DNA from: Methylobacterium sp. Leaf125 | GTDB lineage: Bacteria; Pseudomonadota; Alphaproteobacteria; Rhizobiales; Beijerinckiaceae | DNA length: 64,000 nucleotides | Assembly (NCBI RefSeq): GCF_001423085.1 | Contig: NZ_LMNU01000001.1 | Coordinates: 923,495 to 987,494 of the forward strand | Direction of reading: 5' to 3' | Shown here: positions 36,957 through 45,873 of the stretch, in pieces | Layout of the letters: the number at the start of each line of letters is the position of its first letter | Position numbering within the stretch: position 1 is the first letter of the stretch | Program-made: the position numbers and the translations under genes | The notes under the pieces: model-generated | The model's input: only the letters and a program-made list of their open reading frames with translations | Told to the model about the DNA's origin: nothing | Databases searched by the model: none

Positions 36957-38306
36957 TCAGGCCGAGCGTCGCCGGGCCGGTGTCTCTCCGGCCGGCCAGG
37001 CGGCCAGGGCCGGCTCGGCCTCGCGGCCCGGCCCGACCTCCGCGCGGCGCGCGGCCCCCTCGCATCCGGTGCGGTTGCGCCCGGCCGACTTCGCCCGGTA
37101 GAGCGCCGCATCGGCGGCCTCGACCAGCGCCGCCGCCGTCACCGCGCCGCCGGGGCTCGCCGCGACGCCGACGCTGACGGTGACGTGTTCCAGGCCGTCA
37201 CCGCGCCCGGCATGCGGCAGGGCCAGGGCGTTCAACGATTGGCGGACCCGCTCGGCCAGGACGATGGCCGCCGCGCTGTCGAGGCCCGGCAGCAGCAAGG
37301 CGAACTCCTCGCCGCCGTAGCGCGACACGAGATCGGCGCTGCCGCAGACGCGGGCGGTCAACAGGCGCGAGATCGCGCACAGGCACGCATCGCCGGCCCC
37401 GTGTCCGTAATGGTCGTTGAAGCGTTTGAAGTGGTCGACATCCACGAGCATCAGCGCGAACGGATCGCCGTTGCGCGAGGCCTGCCACAGGGCATCGAGA
37501 CGCTGCGAGAAGGCCCTCCGATTGGCCAGGCCCGTCAGCGGATCGGTGGTCGAGAGGCGGGTCAGGCGTGCATTGGCGACCACGAGCTGCTGCGCGCGCA
37601 AGGATTCCCGCAACGTATAGAGGTAGTTGCGGCGGTTGGCGCTCTCGATCTTATGCGCGGCCCCGAGGCTGAAGGCGGTGCCGATCAGCATATCGAGCCG
37701 GGCCAGGCCCACGAGGTCCGGGGCGATCTCCGGGTGGGCGGCGAGGGCGAGCCCGCCGGCGAGCGCCGTCGTCCCGGACACGATGCAGGCCCAGTTGAAC
37801 CGGAGCGCCAGGGAGATGTTGGCGAAGATCACCGTCAGCCAGATCGCTGTGGTCGCGTGGGCGACGTTGGGTCCGTGGCCGAGCCACAGCGTGACCACCG
37901 GAATCGCCGCCGCCGCGAGGACGCCGAGGCCGCACAGGGCCTCCCGGGTGCGGGCGCTCACCCGGCTGAGGGCCACGAAGATCCCGATCGCGAGCGGCGT
38001 CATCACGGCGAACCGCAGGGCCAGGTTCAGCGTCGCGACGTCGGGCGTGGTGACGAAGGCGGCCCAGGCATAGAGGTGGAAGACCGCGAGGCCGATGAGG
38101 GTGGTGCGCCGCAGGTGGCGAACCCGCCGGCGTCCGGTCTCCGCCTCGAAACGGCTTTCGAGTTCGTCCGGGAAGACGAGGCGCCAGCGCGTCGCCTGCA
38201 GGGTCCGTTCGATGAGCGCCAGCAGACGGTCGCTGGTGCGAAACGACAGGGAACCCGGATCGTCGGACGATCCGGCAGCAGACGAAGCGATCACGCGCGG
38301 GGACAT
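36957..38306 (-). CDS. Membrane-bound diguanylate cyclase (GGDEF), I-site absent
   Basis: This 449-residue protein has about six transmembrane helices (about residues 65-220) of the kind seen in MASE-like sensor regions. A short linker leads to a GGDEF domain (about 250-410). TDPLTGLANRRAFSQRL begins the domain, MLVDVDHFKRFNDHYGH binds metal and substrate, and RYGGEEFALLLPG is the active loop, so it should make cyclic di-GMP. The product-inhibition I-site (RxxD five residues before the loop) reads GSAD here, so feedback control at that site is probably lost. The Arg/Glu-rich tail after residue 415 has no domain. The start at 38306 (MSPRVIASS) is preferred to 38369. Confidence 0.87.
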   Translation of the reverse strand: MSPRVIASSAAGSSDDPGSLSFRTSDRLLALIERTLQATRWRLVFPDELESRFEAETGRRRVRHLRRTTLIGLAVFHLYAWAAFVTTPDVATLNLALRFAVMTPLAIGIFVALSRVSARTREALCGLGVLAAAAIPVVTLWLGHGPNVAHATTAIWLTVIFANISLALRFNWACIVSGTTALAGGLALAAHPEIAPDLVGLARLDMLIGTAFSLGAAHKIESANRRNYLYTLRESLRAQQLVVANARLTRLSTTDPLTGLANRRAFSQRLDALWQASRNGDPFALMLVDVDHFKRFNDHYGHGAGDACLCAISRLLTARVCGSADLVSRYGGEEFALLLPGLDSAAAIVLAERVRQSLNALALPHAGRGDGLEHVTVSVGVAASPGGAVTAAALVEAADAALYRAKSAGRNRTGCEGAARRAEVGPGREAEPALAAWPAGETPARRRSA

Positions 38307-38615
38307 CCATGGGCAGGTGGGCGAGGGCCAGGCGAGCGACGTCGACCCCTGCGCCGAGAGTGACCGCAACTCCTGTCGGCATGCTTTCCCCGATCGTTAC
38401 AATCCGAGCGATCGACGGCGCGGGACCCCTGCATCGCCGCCGGACTCCTCCCGGCATTCGTGGGGTGCGACGGTGCCGGACGGAATGGACGATTGCCTCC
38501 CGGGGCCCACCTCGTGCATGCCTCGTCCGGATCCGGGCGTGCCGCCACGGACCGCGTGCGGGCCTGCCCGTCGCCATGACTTGACCCGGATCTCTTCGCC
38601 GCCTGGAGCCCGCCC
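38307..38615. other. Divergent intergenic region, cyclase gene and nitroreductase gene
   Basis: This 309-base region must hold promoters for both flanking genes. No gene or operator could be recognised. Confidence 0.4.
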
Positions 38616-39215
38616 GTGACCGTCTCGAATCCGCGCCAGCCCGATCACGACATCGATCCGCTCTTCATCGAGCGCTGGTCTCCGCGCGCCTTCACGGGCG
38701 AGGCCGTGCCGGAATCCGAGCTTCTGCGCATGATCGAGGCCGCGCGCTGGGCTCCGTCGTCCTACAACTCCCAGCCCTGGCGCTTCGTCTACGCCCTGCG
38801 CGGCACGCCCGCATGGGAGACCTTCCTCGACCTGCTGGTGCCGGGAAACCGCAAGTGGGCGGAGGGGGCCGGCGCCCTCGTCATCCTGGTCTCGAGCAAG
38901 CTGATGAAGACCGGTGACGGGCTGAAGCCCTCGGCGAGCCATTCCCTCGACACCGGGGCCGCCTCGGCGAACTTCCAGCTCCAGGCGATCCGCCAGGGCT
39001 GGCACGTGCACGGCATGGGCGGATTCGACAAGGAGCGCTCCGTCAGCGTGCTCAACGTGCCGCCGGACCATCAGGTCGAGGCGGCCTACGCCGTCGGACG
39101 CGCGGCGAACCCGGCCGATCTCTCCGAGGAGCAGCGGGCCAAGGAGGTGCCGAACGGCCGGCGTCCGATCACCGATTTCGCCTTCGCCGGTGCCTTCAAG
39201 GCCCGCGAAGCCTGA
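38616..39215 (+). CDS. Nitroreductase family protein
   Basis: This 199-residue FMN-dependent oxidoreductase starts with GTG at 38616 (GGAG about 9 bases upstream). RWSPRAFTGEAVPESELLRMIEAARWAPSSYNSQPWRF is the FMN-binding start of the nitroreductase fold, with the Arg-Ser-x-Arg and Pro-Ser-Ser-Asn-type residues. ANFQLQAIRQGWHVHGMGGFD is the second conserved block. It reduces nitro compounds or quinones with NAD(P)H; the true substrate is unknown. Its stop lies 10 bases before the next gene, so the pair is probably co-transcribed. Confidence 0.88.
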   Translation: MTVSNPRQPDHDIDPLFIERWSPRAFTGEAVPESELLRMIEAARWAPSSYNSQPWRFVYALRGTPAWETFLDLLVPGNRKWAEGAGALVILVSSKLMKTGDGLKPSASHSLDTGAASANFQLQAIRQGWHVHGMGGFDKERSVSVLNVPPDHQVEAAYAVGRAANPADLSEEQRAKEVPNGRRPITDFAFAGAFKAREA

Positions 39216-39225
39216 GTCGTCCGCC

Positions 39226-40842
39226 GTGCTGAGGCCCGCCCCCGACTATGCCGGGCTCGTCGCCGGTTTCGCCTGGGACATCCCGGAGCGGTTCAATCTC
39301 GGCGTCGATGTCTGCGACCGCTGGGCCCAGCGCGAGCCCGGCCGGGTCGCGATCCAGGAGGTCGTCGGGGCGCAGGTCTCGGAGGTCACCTTCGGGGACC
39401 TGCGGGATCGCTCCGACCGTCTCGCGACCGGATTGCGGGCGAGGGGCGTGGTGCCCGGCGACCGCGTCGGCGTCCTGCTTCCGCAATCGGCCGCCGTGGT
39501 GATCGCCCATGCGGCGGCCTACAAGCTGGGAGCGATCGCCCTGCCGCTCGCCGGCCTGTTCGGGCCGGACGCCCTCCGCTACCGCCTCGCCGACGCCGGC
39601 GCCCGCGTCCTCGTCACCGACGCGGCCGGCCTCTCCAAGGTCGAAGCCCTCCGCGCCGATCTGCCGGCGCTCGAGCTCGTGGTCTGCGTGGACGGCGCGC
39701 GGGGCGCGGCCCTCGACTACGAGACCCTGCTCGCCGAGGCACCGGGCGGGTTCGTCCCGGTCGACACCCGGGCCGATGATCCGGCCCTGATGATCTACAC
39801 CTCCGGCACAACCGGGCTGGCCAAGGGCGCGCTGCATGCCCACCGGGTGCTCCTGGGGCACCTGCCGGGCTTCTGCATGATGCACGATTTTCCCCCGAAG
39901 GCCGGCGACCGGATGTGGACGCCCTCCGACTGGGCCTGGGCCGGCGGCCTGCTCAATGCGGCCCTGCCGAGCCTGCATTTCGGCGTGCCGGTGGTGGCCT
40001 GCCCGAGCTTCCGGTTCGAGCCGGACGCCGCGTTCCGGCTGATCGCCGAGCGGGCGGTCACCCTCGCGTTCCTGCCGCCCACGGCCCTGCGCATGCTGCG
40101 CGGCGTCGCCGATCCGCGCGGGCGCTTCGACCTGTCTCGCCTGCGCAACATCGCCTCCGCCGGCGAATCCCTCGGTCCGGAAACCTTCGACTGGGCGCGG
40201 CGCGAGCTCGGGCTCACCATCGGCGAGGCCTATGGCCAGACCGAGTGCAACCTCGTCCTCGCCGCCTGCCGGTCGGCGGGGGTGGCGCGGGCGGGCTCCA
40301 CCGGACGCCCGGTTCCCGGGCACCGGGTCGCGATCCTGCGGCCGGACGGCCGCGAGGCCGCCACCGACGAGCCCGGCGAGATCGCCGTTGCGCGGCCCGA
40401 CCCGGTGATGTTCCTGCGCTACTGGAACCAGCCCGAGGCGACGGCGAGGAAGTTCTCCGGCGACTGGATGCTGACCGGCGATGCCGCCCGGCGCGACGCC
40501 GACGGCTACGTCCATTTCGTTGGGCGCGAGGACGATCTCATCACCTCGGCGGCCTACCGCATCGGTCCCACCGAGATCGAGGATTGCCTCGGCGCGCACC
40601 CGGCCGTGGCCCTCGCCGCCGCGGTCGGCAAGCCGGATCCCCTGCGCACCGAGATCGTGAAGGCCTACGTCGTCCTGCGCCCGGGCTACGAAGCCTCGGA
40701 GGCGCTGGCCGCCGAGATCCAGGCCTACGTGCGCACGCGTCTCTCGGCCCACGAGTACCCGCGCGAGATCGCGTTCCGGGACAGCCTGCCCATGACCACC
40801 ACGGGCAAGATCATCCGGCGGCAGCTGCGGGACGAGGTGTGA
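39226..40842 (+). CDS. AMP-dependent acyl-CoA synthetase (acetyl/benzoate-CoA ligase-like)
   Basis: This 538-residue ANL-family ligase activates a carboxylic acid with ATP and joins it to CoA. Core motifs: LMIYTSGTTGLAKGALHAHR (P-loop), GEAYGQTECNLVLAA (A5), WMLTGDAARRDADGYVHFVGR (A7-A8) and TTTGKIIRRQLRDE with the catalytic lysine near the C-terminus. PSDWAWAGGLLNAALPSLHFG resembles the acetyl-CoA synthetase and benzoate-CoA ligase branch, so the acid is probably short or aromatic. A GTG start at 39226 (VLRPAPDYAGLV) is chosen; a GTG at 39190 would overlap the nitroreductase gene. Confidence 0.88.
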   Translation: MLRPAPDYAGLVAGFAWDIPERFNLGVDVCDRWAQREPGRVAIQEVVGAQVSEVTFGDLRDRSDRLATGLRARGVVPGDRVGVLLPQSAAVVIAHAAAYKLGAIALPLAGLFGPDALRYRLADAGARVLVTDAAGLSKVEALRADLPALELVVCVDGARGAALDYETLLAEAPGGFVPVDTRADDPALMIYTSGTTGLAKGALHAHRVLLGHLPGFCMMHDFPPKAGDRMWTPSDWAWAGGLLNAALPSLHFGVPVVACPSFRFEPDAAFRLIAERAVTLAFLPPTALRMLRGVADPRGRFDLSRLRNIASAGESLGPETFDWARRELGLTIGEAYGQTECNLVLAACRSAGVARAGSTGRPVPGHRVAILRPDGREAATDEPGEIAVARPDPVMFLRYWNQPEATARKFSGDWMLTGDAARRDADGYVHFVGREDDLITSAAYRIGPTEIEDCLGAHPAVALAAAVGKPDPLRTEIVKAYVVLRPGYEASEALAAEIQAYVRTRLSAHEYPREIAFRDSLPMTTTGKIIRRQLRDEV

Positions 40843-40845
40843 GCC

Positions 40846-41253
40846 TTATCGGACCGTGACGCGGTAGCGCGCACGGCCGACGTTTCCCGCCGGATCGACG
40901 ATCTCGATCGCGAAGTCGTCCGGTCCGGTATAGCCGGGCGTCGCGGTGTAGAAGACGAAGGTCGCGGGTCACTTGCGGACATTGCAGCGCGCGCGGGCGT
41001 TGAACATCGGGAAGTTCGGAAAAGCCTGTCCCTGCCCGACCTGGACGTGGCCGTCATGCGGCGGGTCGATGATGCTGATCGTCATCCGACCGAGGGACCG
41101 ACAGGTCGGGTCGAGCGACGAGAACGAGCCCAGCGTGAGCCGGCTGCCCGACAGGGCAACTTTCTCGAAGGTGGCCATGCGCATCGGGGCGGCCTCGGCC
41201 GTCTCGAGCGGGGCGAGACCGAGGGCGATGGCGAGGACAAGGTATCGGTGCAT
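40846..41253 (-). pseudogene. Small exported beta-domain protein interrupted by one in-frame TGA
   Basis: The reading frame starts at ATG 41253 with a signal peptide (MHRYLVLAIALGLAPLETAEA). It runs through a short domain (LTLGSFSSLDPTCRSLGRMT, then AFPNFPMFNARARCNVRK) and meets TGA at 40971-40969. Directly after this codon the same frame stays open for 40 further codons (PATFVFYTATPGYTGPDDFA, then GRARYRVTVR) and ends at TAA 40848-40846. That second part looks like the natural C-terminal half of an Ig-like exported protein. A CGA arginine codon changed to TGA would explain it with one base. The protein as it stands would be cut to 94 residues. A sequencing error or a tolerated truncation are alternatives. 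Confidence 0.7.
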
Positions 41254-41407
41254 GGCTTGCCGCTCCGCTCTTCGTGCGAACGCGCCTGAGCATGCCCGAG
41301 TCGTGCGTCGAGGAAAGCCACAACCGCCCGTACGAGATACACGTTGTGGACGATTTGTCAGTCGGCTTGGGCGAGCCGTCCGGGGAGCCCCAGTTGGAAT
41401 CGTTCGC

Positions 41408-41423
41408 ATAAAGACATCTTTAT
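41408..41423 (+). promoter_or_regulatory. Palindromic operator candidate upstream of ahcY
   Basis: ATAAAGA-CA-TCTTTAT is a perfect 7+7 inverted repeat 74-89 bases before the ahcY start, directly followed by ATCTTGAT. AT-rich palindromes of this type are known before methionine-cycle genes and bound by ArsR-family SAH-responsive regulators (SahR group, from memory). A CTATAG at 41453-41458 may be the -10 element. Confidence 0.55.
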
Positions 41424-41496
41424 ATCTTGATTGCCTCCCGTCCGGCGCCCTGCTATAGGCCACGCCGACACGTCACGCGAGATGGAGCGAACCGCC

Positions 41497-42927
41497 ATGG
41501 CCCAGACTTCCCCGGCCCAGACTGCCTCGGCCCAGGATTATATCGTCAAGGACATCGGCCTGGCCGATTACGGTCGCAAGGAGATCTCGATCGCCGAGAC
41601 CGAGATGCCGGGCCTGATGGCGACGCGCGAGGAGTTCGGTCCGTCGCAGCCCCTGAAGGGCGCGAAGATCGCCGGCTCGCTGCACATGACGATTCAGACG
41701 GCCGTGCTGATCGAGACCCTGAAGGCGCTGGGCGCCGACATCCGCTGGGTCTCCTGCAACATCTACTCGACCCAGGACCATGCCGCCGCCGCCATCGCCG
41801 CCGCCGGCATCCCGGTCTTCGCCATCAAGGGCGAGACCCTGGGGGAGTACTGGGACTACACCGCGAAGCTGTTCGACTGGCATGACGGCGGCATGCCGAA
41901 CATGATCCTCGACGACGGCGGCGACGCCACCATGTTCGTGCACCTGGGCCTGCGCGCCGAGAACGGCGACACCGCCTTCCTCGACAAGCCGGAATCCGAG
42001 GAGGAGGAGATCTTCTTCGCGCTCCTCAAGAAGAAGCTCGCCGAGAAGCCGAAGGGCTGGTTCGCCGGTCTGGCCGATTCGATCAAGGGCGTCTCCGAGG
42101 AGACCACCACCGGTGTGCACCGCCTCTACAACCTCGCCAAGGAGGGCAAGCTGCTCTTCCCGGCGATCAACGTGAACGACGCCGTCACCAAATCCAAGTT
42201 CGACAACCTCTACGGCTGCCGCGAGTCGCTGGTCGACGGTATCCGCCGCGGCACCGACGTCATGATGGCCGGCAAGGTCGCCATGGTCGCGGGCTTCGGC
42301 GACGTGGGCAAGGGCTCGGCCTCGTCGCTCCGCCATGCCGGCTGCCGCGTCCTCGTCTCCGAGGTCGATCCCATCTGCGCGCTCCAGGCCGCGATGGAAG
42401 GCTACGAGGTCGTGACGATGGAGGACGCCGCTCCGCGCGCCGACATCTTCGTCACCGCGACGGGCAACAAGGACATCATCACCATCGAGCACATGCGGGC
42501 GATGAAGGACCGCGCCATCGTGTGCAACATCGGTCACTTCGACAACGAGATTCAGGTCGCCGGCCTGAAGAACCTCACCTGGTCGAACATCAAGCCGCAG
42601 GTGGACGAGATCACCTTCCCCGACGGCCACCGCATCATCCTCCTGTCGGAGGGACGCCTGGTGAACCTCGGCAACGCCACCGGCCACCCGTCCTTCGTGA
42701 TGTCGGCCTCGTTCACCAACCAGACCCTGGCCCAGATCGAGCTCTGGACCAACCCGGGCAAGTACGAGAAGCAGGTCTACACCCTGCCCAAGGCCCTCGA
42801 CGAGAAGGTCGCGCTCCTCCACCTCGAGAAGATCGGCGTCAAGCTCTCCAAGCTCCGTCCCGACCAGGCCGCCTATATCGGCGTCTCCGAGAACGGCCCG
42901 TTCAAGCCCGACCACTACCGCTACTGA
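41497..42927 (+). CDS. ahcY: Adenosylhomocysteinase
   Basis: This cytosolic enzyme of 476 residues splits S-adenosylhomocysteine into adenosine and homocysteine, relieving inhibition of methyltransferases. The first part, [21 protein letters not shown], and [14 protein letters not shown] with [17 protein letters not shown] are typical. The NAD loop is [19 protein letters not shown] (about residue 262-280), and the C-terminus FKPDHYRY completes the neighbouring active site. The insertion at about 145-190 ([19 protein letters not shown]) is characteristic of proteobacterial and eukaryotic long forms. The ATG at 41497 is preceded by GGAG. It is a single gene, with a likely repressor site upstream and hairpins downstream. 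Confidence 0.97.
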   Translation: MAQTSPAQTASAQDYIVKDIGLADYGRKEISIAETEMPGLMATREEFGPSQPLKGAKIAGSLHMTIQTAVLIETLKALGADIRWVSCNIYSTQDHAAAAIAAAGIPVFAIKGETLGEYWDYTAKLFDWHDGGMPNMILDDGGDATMFVHLGLRAENGDTAFLDKPESEEEEIFFALLKKKLAEKPKGWFAGLADSIKGVSEETTTGVHRLYNLAKEGKLLFPAINVNDAVTKSKFDNLYGCRESLVDGIRRGTDVMMAGKVAMVAGFGDVGKGSASSLRHAGCRVLVSEVDPICALQAAMEGYEVVTMEDAAPRADIFVTATGNKDIITIEHMRAMKDRAIVCNIGHFDNEIQVAGLKNLTWSNIKPQVDEITFPDGHRIILLSEGRLVNLGNATGHPSFVMSASFTNQTLAQIELWTNPGKYEKQVYTLPKALDEKVALLHLEKIGVKLSKLRPDQAAYIGVSENGPFKPDHYRY

Positions 42928-42936
42928 ACACCGCTC

Positions 42937-43005
42937 CGGCGCCCCTCGCGGGGCGCCGCGACCCGTCGAATCCCGTCCGCGAAGCCCGGCCCCGTGCCGG
43001 GCTTC
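42937..43005 (+). terminator. Two GC-rich hairpins downstream of ahcY
   Basis: A 9-base-pair stem (42937-42945 with 42950-42958) and a 10-base-pair stem (42981-42990 with 42996-43005) follow the ahcY stop at once. Neither has a T-tract, so they may act in a Rho-assisted way or protect the mRNA end. Confidence 0.5.
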
Positions 43006-43090
43006 CGCACGTTCGGGGGCGCCGCCCGCCCGCCTGCGCAGTGTGGCTTTTCTGCGCTCCTGCGCGGCCATCGCCTCTGAAGCCTCTAAA

Positions 43091-43102
43091 GTTAAGCTTA
43101 AC
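43091..43102. promoter_or_regulatory. 12-bp perfect palindrome upstream of divL
   Basis: GTTAAGCTTAAC is a perfect palindrome 138 bases before the divL start. It contains two TTAA half-sites, but only two bases apart, unlike the N6/7 spacing of CtrA boxes, so the protein that would bind it is unclear. Confidence 0.35.
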
Positions 43103-43239
43103 CCTCTTCCGGGACGATTCCGCCTCGCGCTAGTGTGGGCTGATTCCTCAGATGGAGTGGCTCGCAGCCGGCCTCCGGCCTGTTGCGGGATGGGCGCCTT
43201 TCGGCGTCTCATCGAAGATTCGTGGAGGCGGGACGGATC

Positions 43240-45738
43240 ATGAGGGTCGAACGAACGGCGCGCGCCCTGCTGTGCGCCGGCTCTCTGGTCGTTGCCGTGG
43301 CCGGTCTCCCGGCGCGGGCGGCCGGGACGGGGATGGATGCCGGCGCTGCCGTCTCGGGGTTCGGGCAGCACACGCACAACGCCGCCGGTCTCGCCATCCT
43401 GATCGGCTTGACGGTGTTCTCCACCATTGTCGCCCTGCTGCACATGCGCGAGCGCAGCCGCTGGACCCGGCGCGAGCGCGACCTCGTCACCGAACTGTCG
43501 GCCCTGCGCGAGTCCCACGACCGCGCCGAGATGCTCCTGAACGCCGAGCGCCAGGTCCTCATCACCTGGTCGGGCCGCGGCGCCCCGACCATCGAGGGCG
43601 ATCTCGGACTCATCGATGCCCGGCGCGCGCCCGGCGACACCGATCTCGGCCTGCCCGGCTTCGAGACCTGGCTGCACGCGGTCGATGCCGATGCCCTCAA
43701 CACTGCCGTCGAGGCGCTCCGCGCCCGCGGCGCCGGCTTCCGCCTGAGCCTGCGCACCCAGTCGGGCCGCTTCATCGATGCGCACGGGCAGGCCCTGTCC
43801 GGCCGCGCGATCCTGCGCCTGCGCGAGACGACGGACGAGAAGCGCGAGCTCATCGACCTGCGCCTCACGCTGTACGAGGCCAAGCGCGGCCTCTCGGCCC
43901 TCGGCAGTCTCCTCGACGCGATCCCGCAGCCGGTCTGGCGCCGCAACCGCGATGGGGCGCTCGCCTGGGTCAACCTCGCCTACGTCGCGGCGGTGGAGGC
44001 CGGCACCCGGGAGCATGCGCTCGAGGGCGGCGTCGAACTCCTCGACCGCCAGGCCCGCGACCTCATTGCCCGCGACGATTCCGGCCGCCTGGCCACCGGG
44101 GGCCGCGTGCCGCATCGCCTCTCGGCGGTGGTGGCGGGTGGGCGGCGCACCCTCGACGTCACCGAGAGCGCGATCGAGACCGGTCGGGTCGGCATCGCCG
44201 TCGACGTCTCGGAGCTCGAGAGCGTCCGTGCCGACCTGCAGCGGCAGATGGATGCCAACGTCCGCACCCTCGACCAGCTGCCCACCGCCGTGGCGATGTT
44301 CGACGCCCGCCAGCGCCTGATCTTCCACAATGCCGCCTATCGCCAGCTCTGGGACCTCGATCCGGTCTTCCTCGACGGCCGCCCCCTCGACGGCGAGATC
44401 CTCGACCGGCTGCGCGCCGCCCGGAAGCTGCCCGAGCAGGCCGACTTCAAATCCTGGAAGGCCGACGTGCTCGCCGCCTACCGGGCCGTGGAGGCCAACG
44501 AGGCCTGGTGGTATCTGCCCGACGGACGCTCGCTGCGCGTCGTCGCCGATCCCAACCCCCAGGGCGGCCTGACCTACCTGTTCGACGACGTCTCGGAGAA
44601 CATGAAGCTCGAATCCCGCTACAACGCGCTGATGCGGGTGCAGGCCGAGACCCTCGACACCCTGAAGGAGCCCGTGGCGGTGTTCGGCGCCGACGGCCGG
44701 CTCACCTTCGCCAACCGCGCCTTCGCGACCCTGTGGCGCCTCGACCCCGAAACCCTGCGCGAGCGCCCCCGGGTCGATGCCGTCATCGCCGCCTGCCAGA
44801 CCCTCTCGCCCGACGAGGACCCGTGGATCGACATCCGCGGCGCCATCACGGGCCTGGAAAGCCGCGCCGGCCTGACCTGCCGCCTGGAGATCGTCGACGG
44901 CACCGTCCTCGACTGCGCCGCCCAACCGTTGCCCGAGGGCGCGACGCTGCTCACCCTGATCGACGTCACCGCCAGCGTGAACGTGGAGCGCGCACTCACC
45001 GACAAGAACGACGCCCTGGAGCGCACCTCGCAGCTGCGCGACACCTTCGTGAACCACGTCTCGTACGAGCTGCGCTCGCCGCTCACCAACATCATCGGCT
45101 TCACCCAGCTCCTCGGCGACGAGACGGTGGGCGCCCTGAACGAGCGTCAGCGCGAGTATTCGGGCCACATCATGCGCTCGTCGGGGGCGCTGCTCGTGAT
45201 GATCAACGACATCCTCGATCTCGCCTCCATCGACGCGGGCTCCCTCGAGCTGACCCGCGAGGTGGTCGACGTCCGCGCCACGGTCGATGCCGCCGTGCGC
45301 GGGCTCGAAGATCGACTCGCCGATTCCGCCATCGCCCTCGATCTCGACGTGCCCGACGACGTCGGGAGCTTCGTGGCCGATGGCAAGCGCGTCCGGCAGA
45401 TCCTGTTCAACCTGCTGTCGAACGCCGTCGGCTTCTCGGCGCCGGGCCAGCAGGTCCGCGTCGAGGTCCGCCGCAACGCCTCCGAACTGACCCTGGCGGT
45501 GGCCGACCAGGGGCAGGGCATGCCGCCCGACGTCGCTTCGCGGGTCTTCGACCGGTTCGAGAGTCACACCCTCGGCACCCGCCATCGCGGCGTCGGCCTC
45601 GGCCTCTCGATCGTGCGCTCCTTCGTGGAACTGCATGGCGGGCGCGTCAGCCTGGAATCGGCCCCCGGCGCCGGCACCCGCGTCACCTGCACCTTCCCGA
45701 TCACCGAGCCGACCGCGCGGCGGGATGCCGCCGAGTAG
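43240..45738 (+). CDS. divL: DivL-type cell-cycle pseudokinase (Tyr at phospho-acceptor site)
   Basis: This 832-residue protein has an N-terminal signal-like segment (about 1-28) and a membrane helix (about 48-67, AAGLAILIGLTVFSTIVALL). PAS-like domains occupy about residues 215-330, 340-460 and 465-570. The C-terminal kinase-type core reads DTFVNHVSYELRSPLTNIIG at the H-box, with tyrosine 609 where kinases have histidine. The N and G boxes (QILFNLLSNAVGFS; HRGVGLGLSIVRSF) are intact. This is the signature of Caulobacter DivL, an unorthodox kinase that activates CckA and is tuned by DivK. Here it should control the CckA-ChpT-CtrA phosphorelay. It lies between ahcY and tsaE, an order I recall from other alphaproteobacteria. 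Confidence 0.92.
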   Translation: MRVERTARALLCAGSLVVAVAGLPARAAGTGMDAGAAVSGFGQHTHNAAGLAILIGLTVFSTIVALLHMRERSRWTRRERDLVTELSALRESHDRAEMLLNAERQVLITWSGRGAPTIEGDLGLIDARRAPGDTDLGLPGFETWLHAVDADALNTAVEALRARGAGFRLSLRTQSGRFIDAHGQALSGRAILRLRETTDEKRELIDLRLTLYEAKRGLSALGSLLDAIPQPVWRRNRDGALAWVNLAYVAAVEAGTREHALEGGVELLDRQARDLIARDDSGRLATGGRVPHRLSAVVAGGRRTLDVTESAIETGRVGIAVDVSELESVRADLQRQMDANVRTLDQLPTAVAMFDARQRLIFHNAAYRQLWDLDPVFLDGRPLDGEILDRLRAARKLPEQADFKSWKADVLAAYRAVEANEAWWYLPDGRSLRVVADPNPQGGLTYLFDDVSENMKLESRYNALMRVQAETLDTLKEPVAVFGADGRLTFANRAFATLWRLDPETLRERPRVDAVIAACQTLSPDEDPWIDIRGAITGLESRAGLTCRLEIVDGTVLDCAAQPLPEGATLLTLIDVTASVNVERALTDKNDALERTSQLRDTFVNHVSYELRSPLTNIIGFTQLLGDETVGALNERQREYSGHIMRSSGALLVMINDILDLASIDAGSLELTREVVDVRATVDAAVRGLEDRLADSAIALDLDVPDDVGSFVADGKRVRQILFNLLSNAVGFSAPGQQVRVEVRRNASELTLAVADQGQGMPPDVASRVFDRFESHTLGTRHRGVGLGLSIVRSFVELHGGRVSLESAPGAGTRVTCTFPITEPTARRDAAE

Positions 45739-45873
45739 GGGCTTCGGGCGGGGGCGTCCCGATGGAGCCTTCGGTCTGTCCGCGATTTGGTTAAGGATGC
45801 TCCGGTATGACAGCGGGGCTCCGCGCGATCCGGATCCGGCCGCGGCGGCGCACGGCCATGGAGGAGTTGGGCG

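Noticed and set aside
40969..40971. TGA as a selenocysteine codon
   Set aside because: There is no redox-active site at that position and no visible SECIS-like hairpin just after it; a nonsense change is simpler.
43091..43102. Possible CtrA box before divL
   Set aside because: The TTAA half-sites are 2 bases apart, not the 6 or 7 needed for CtrA.
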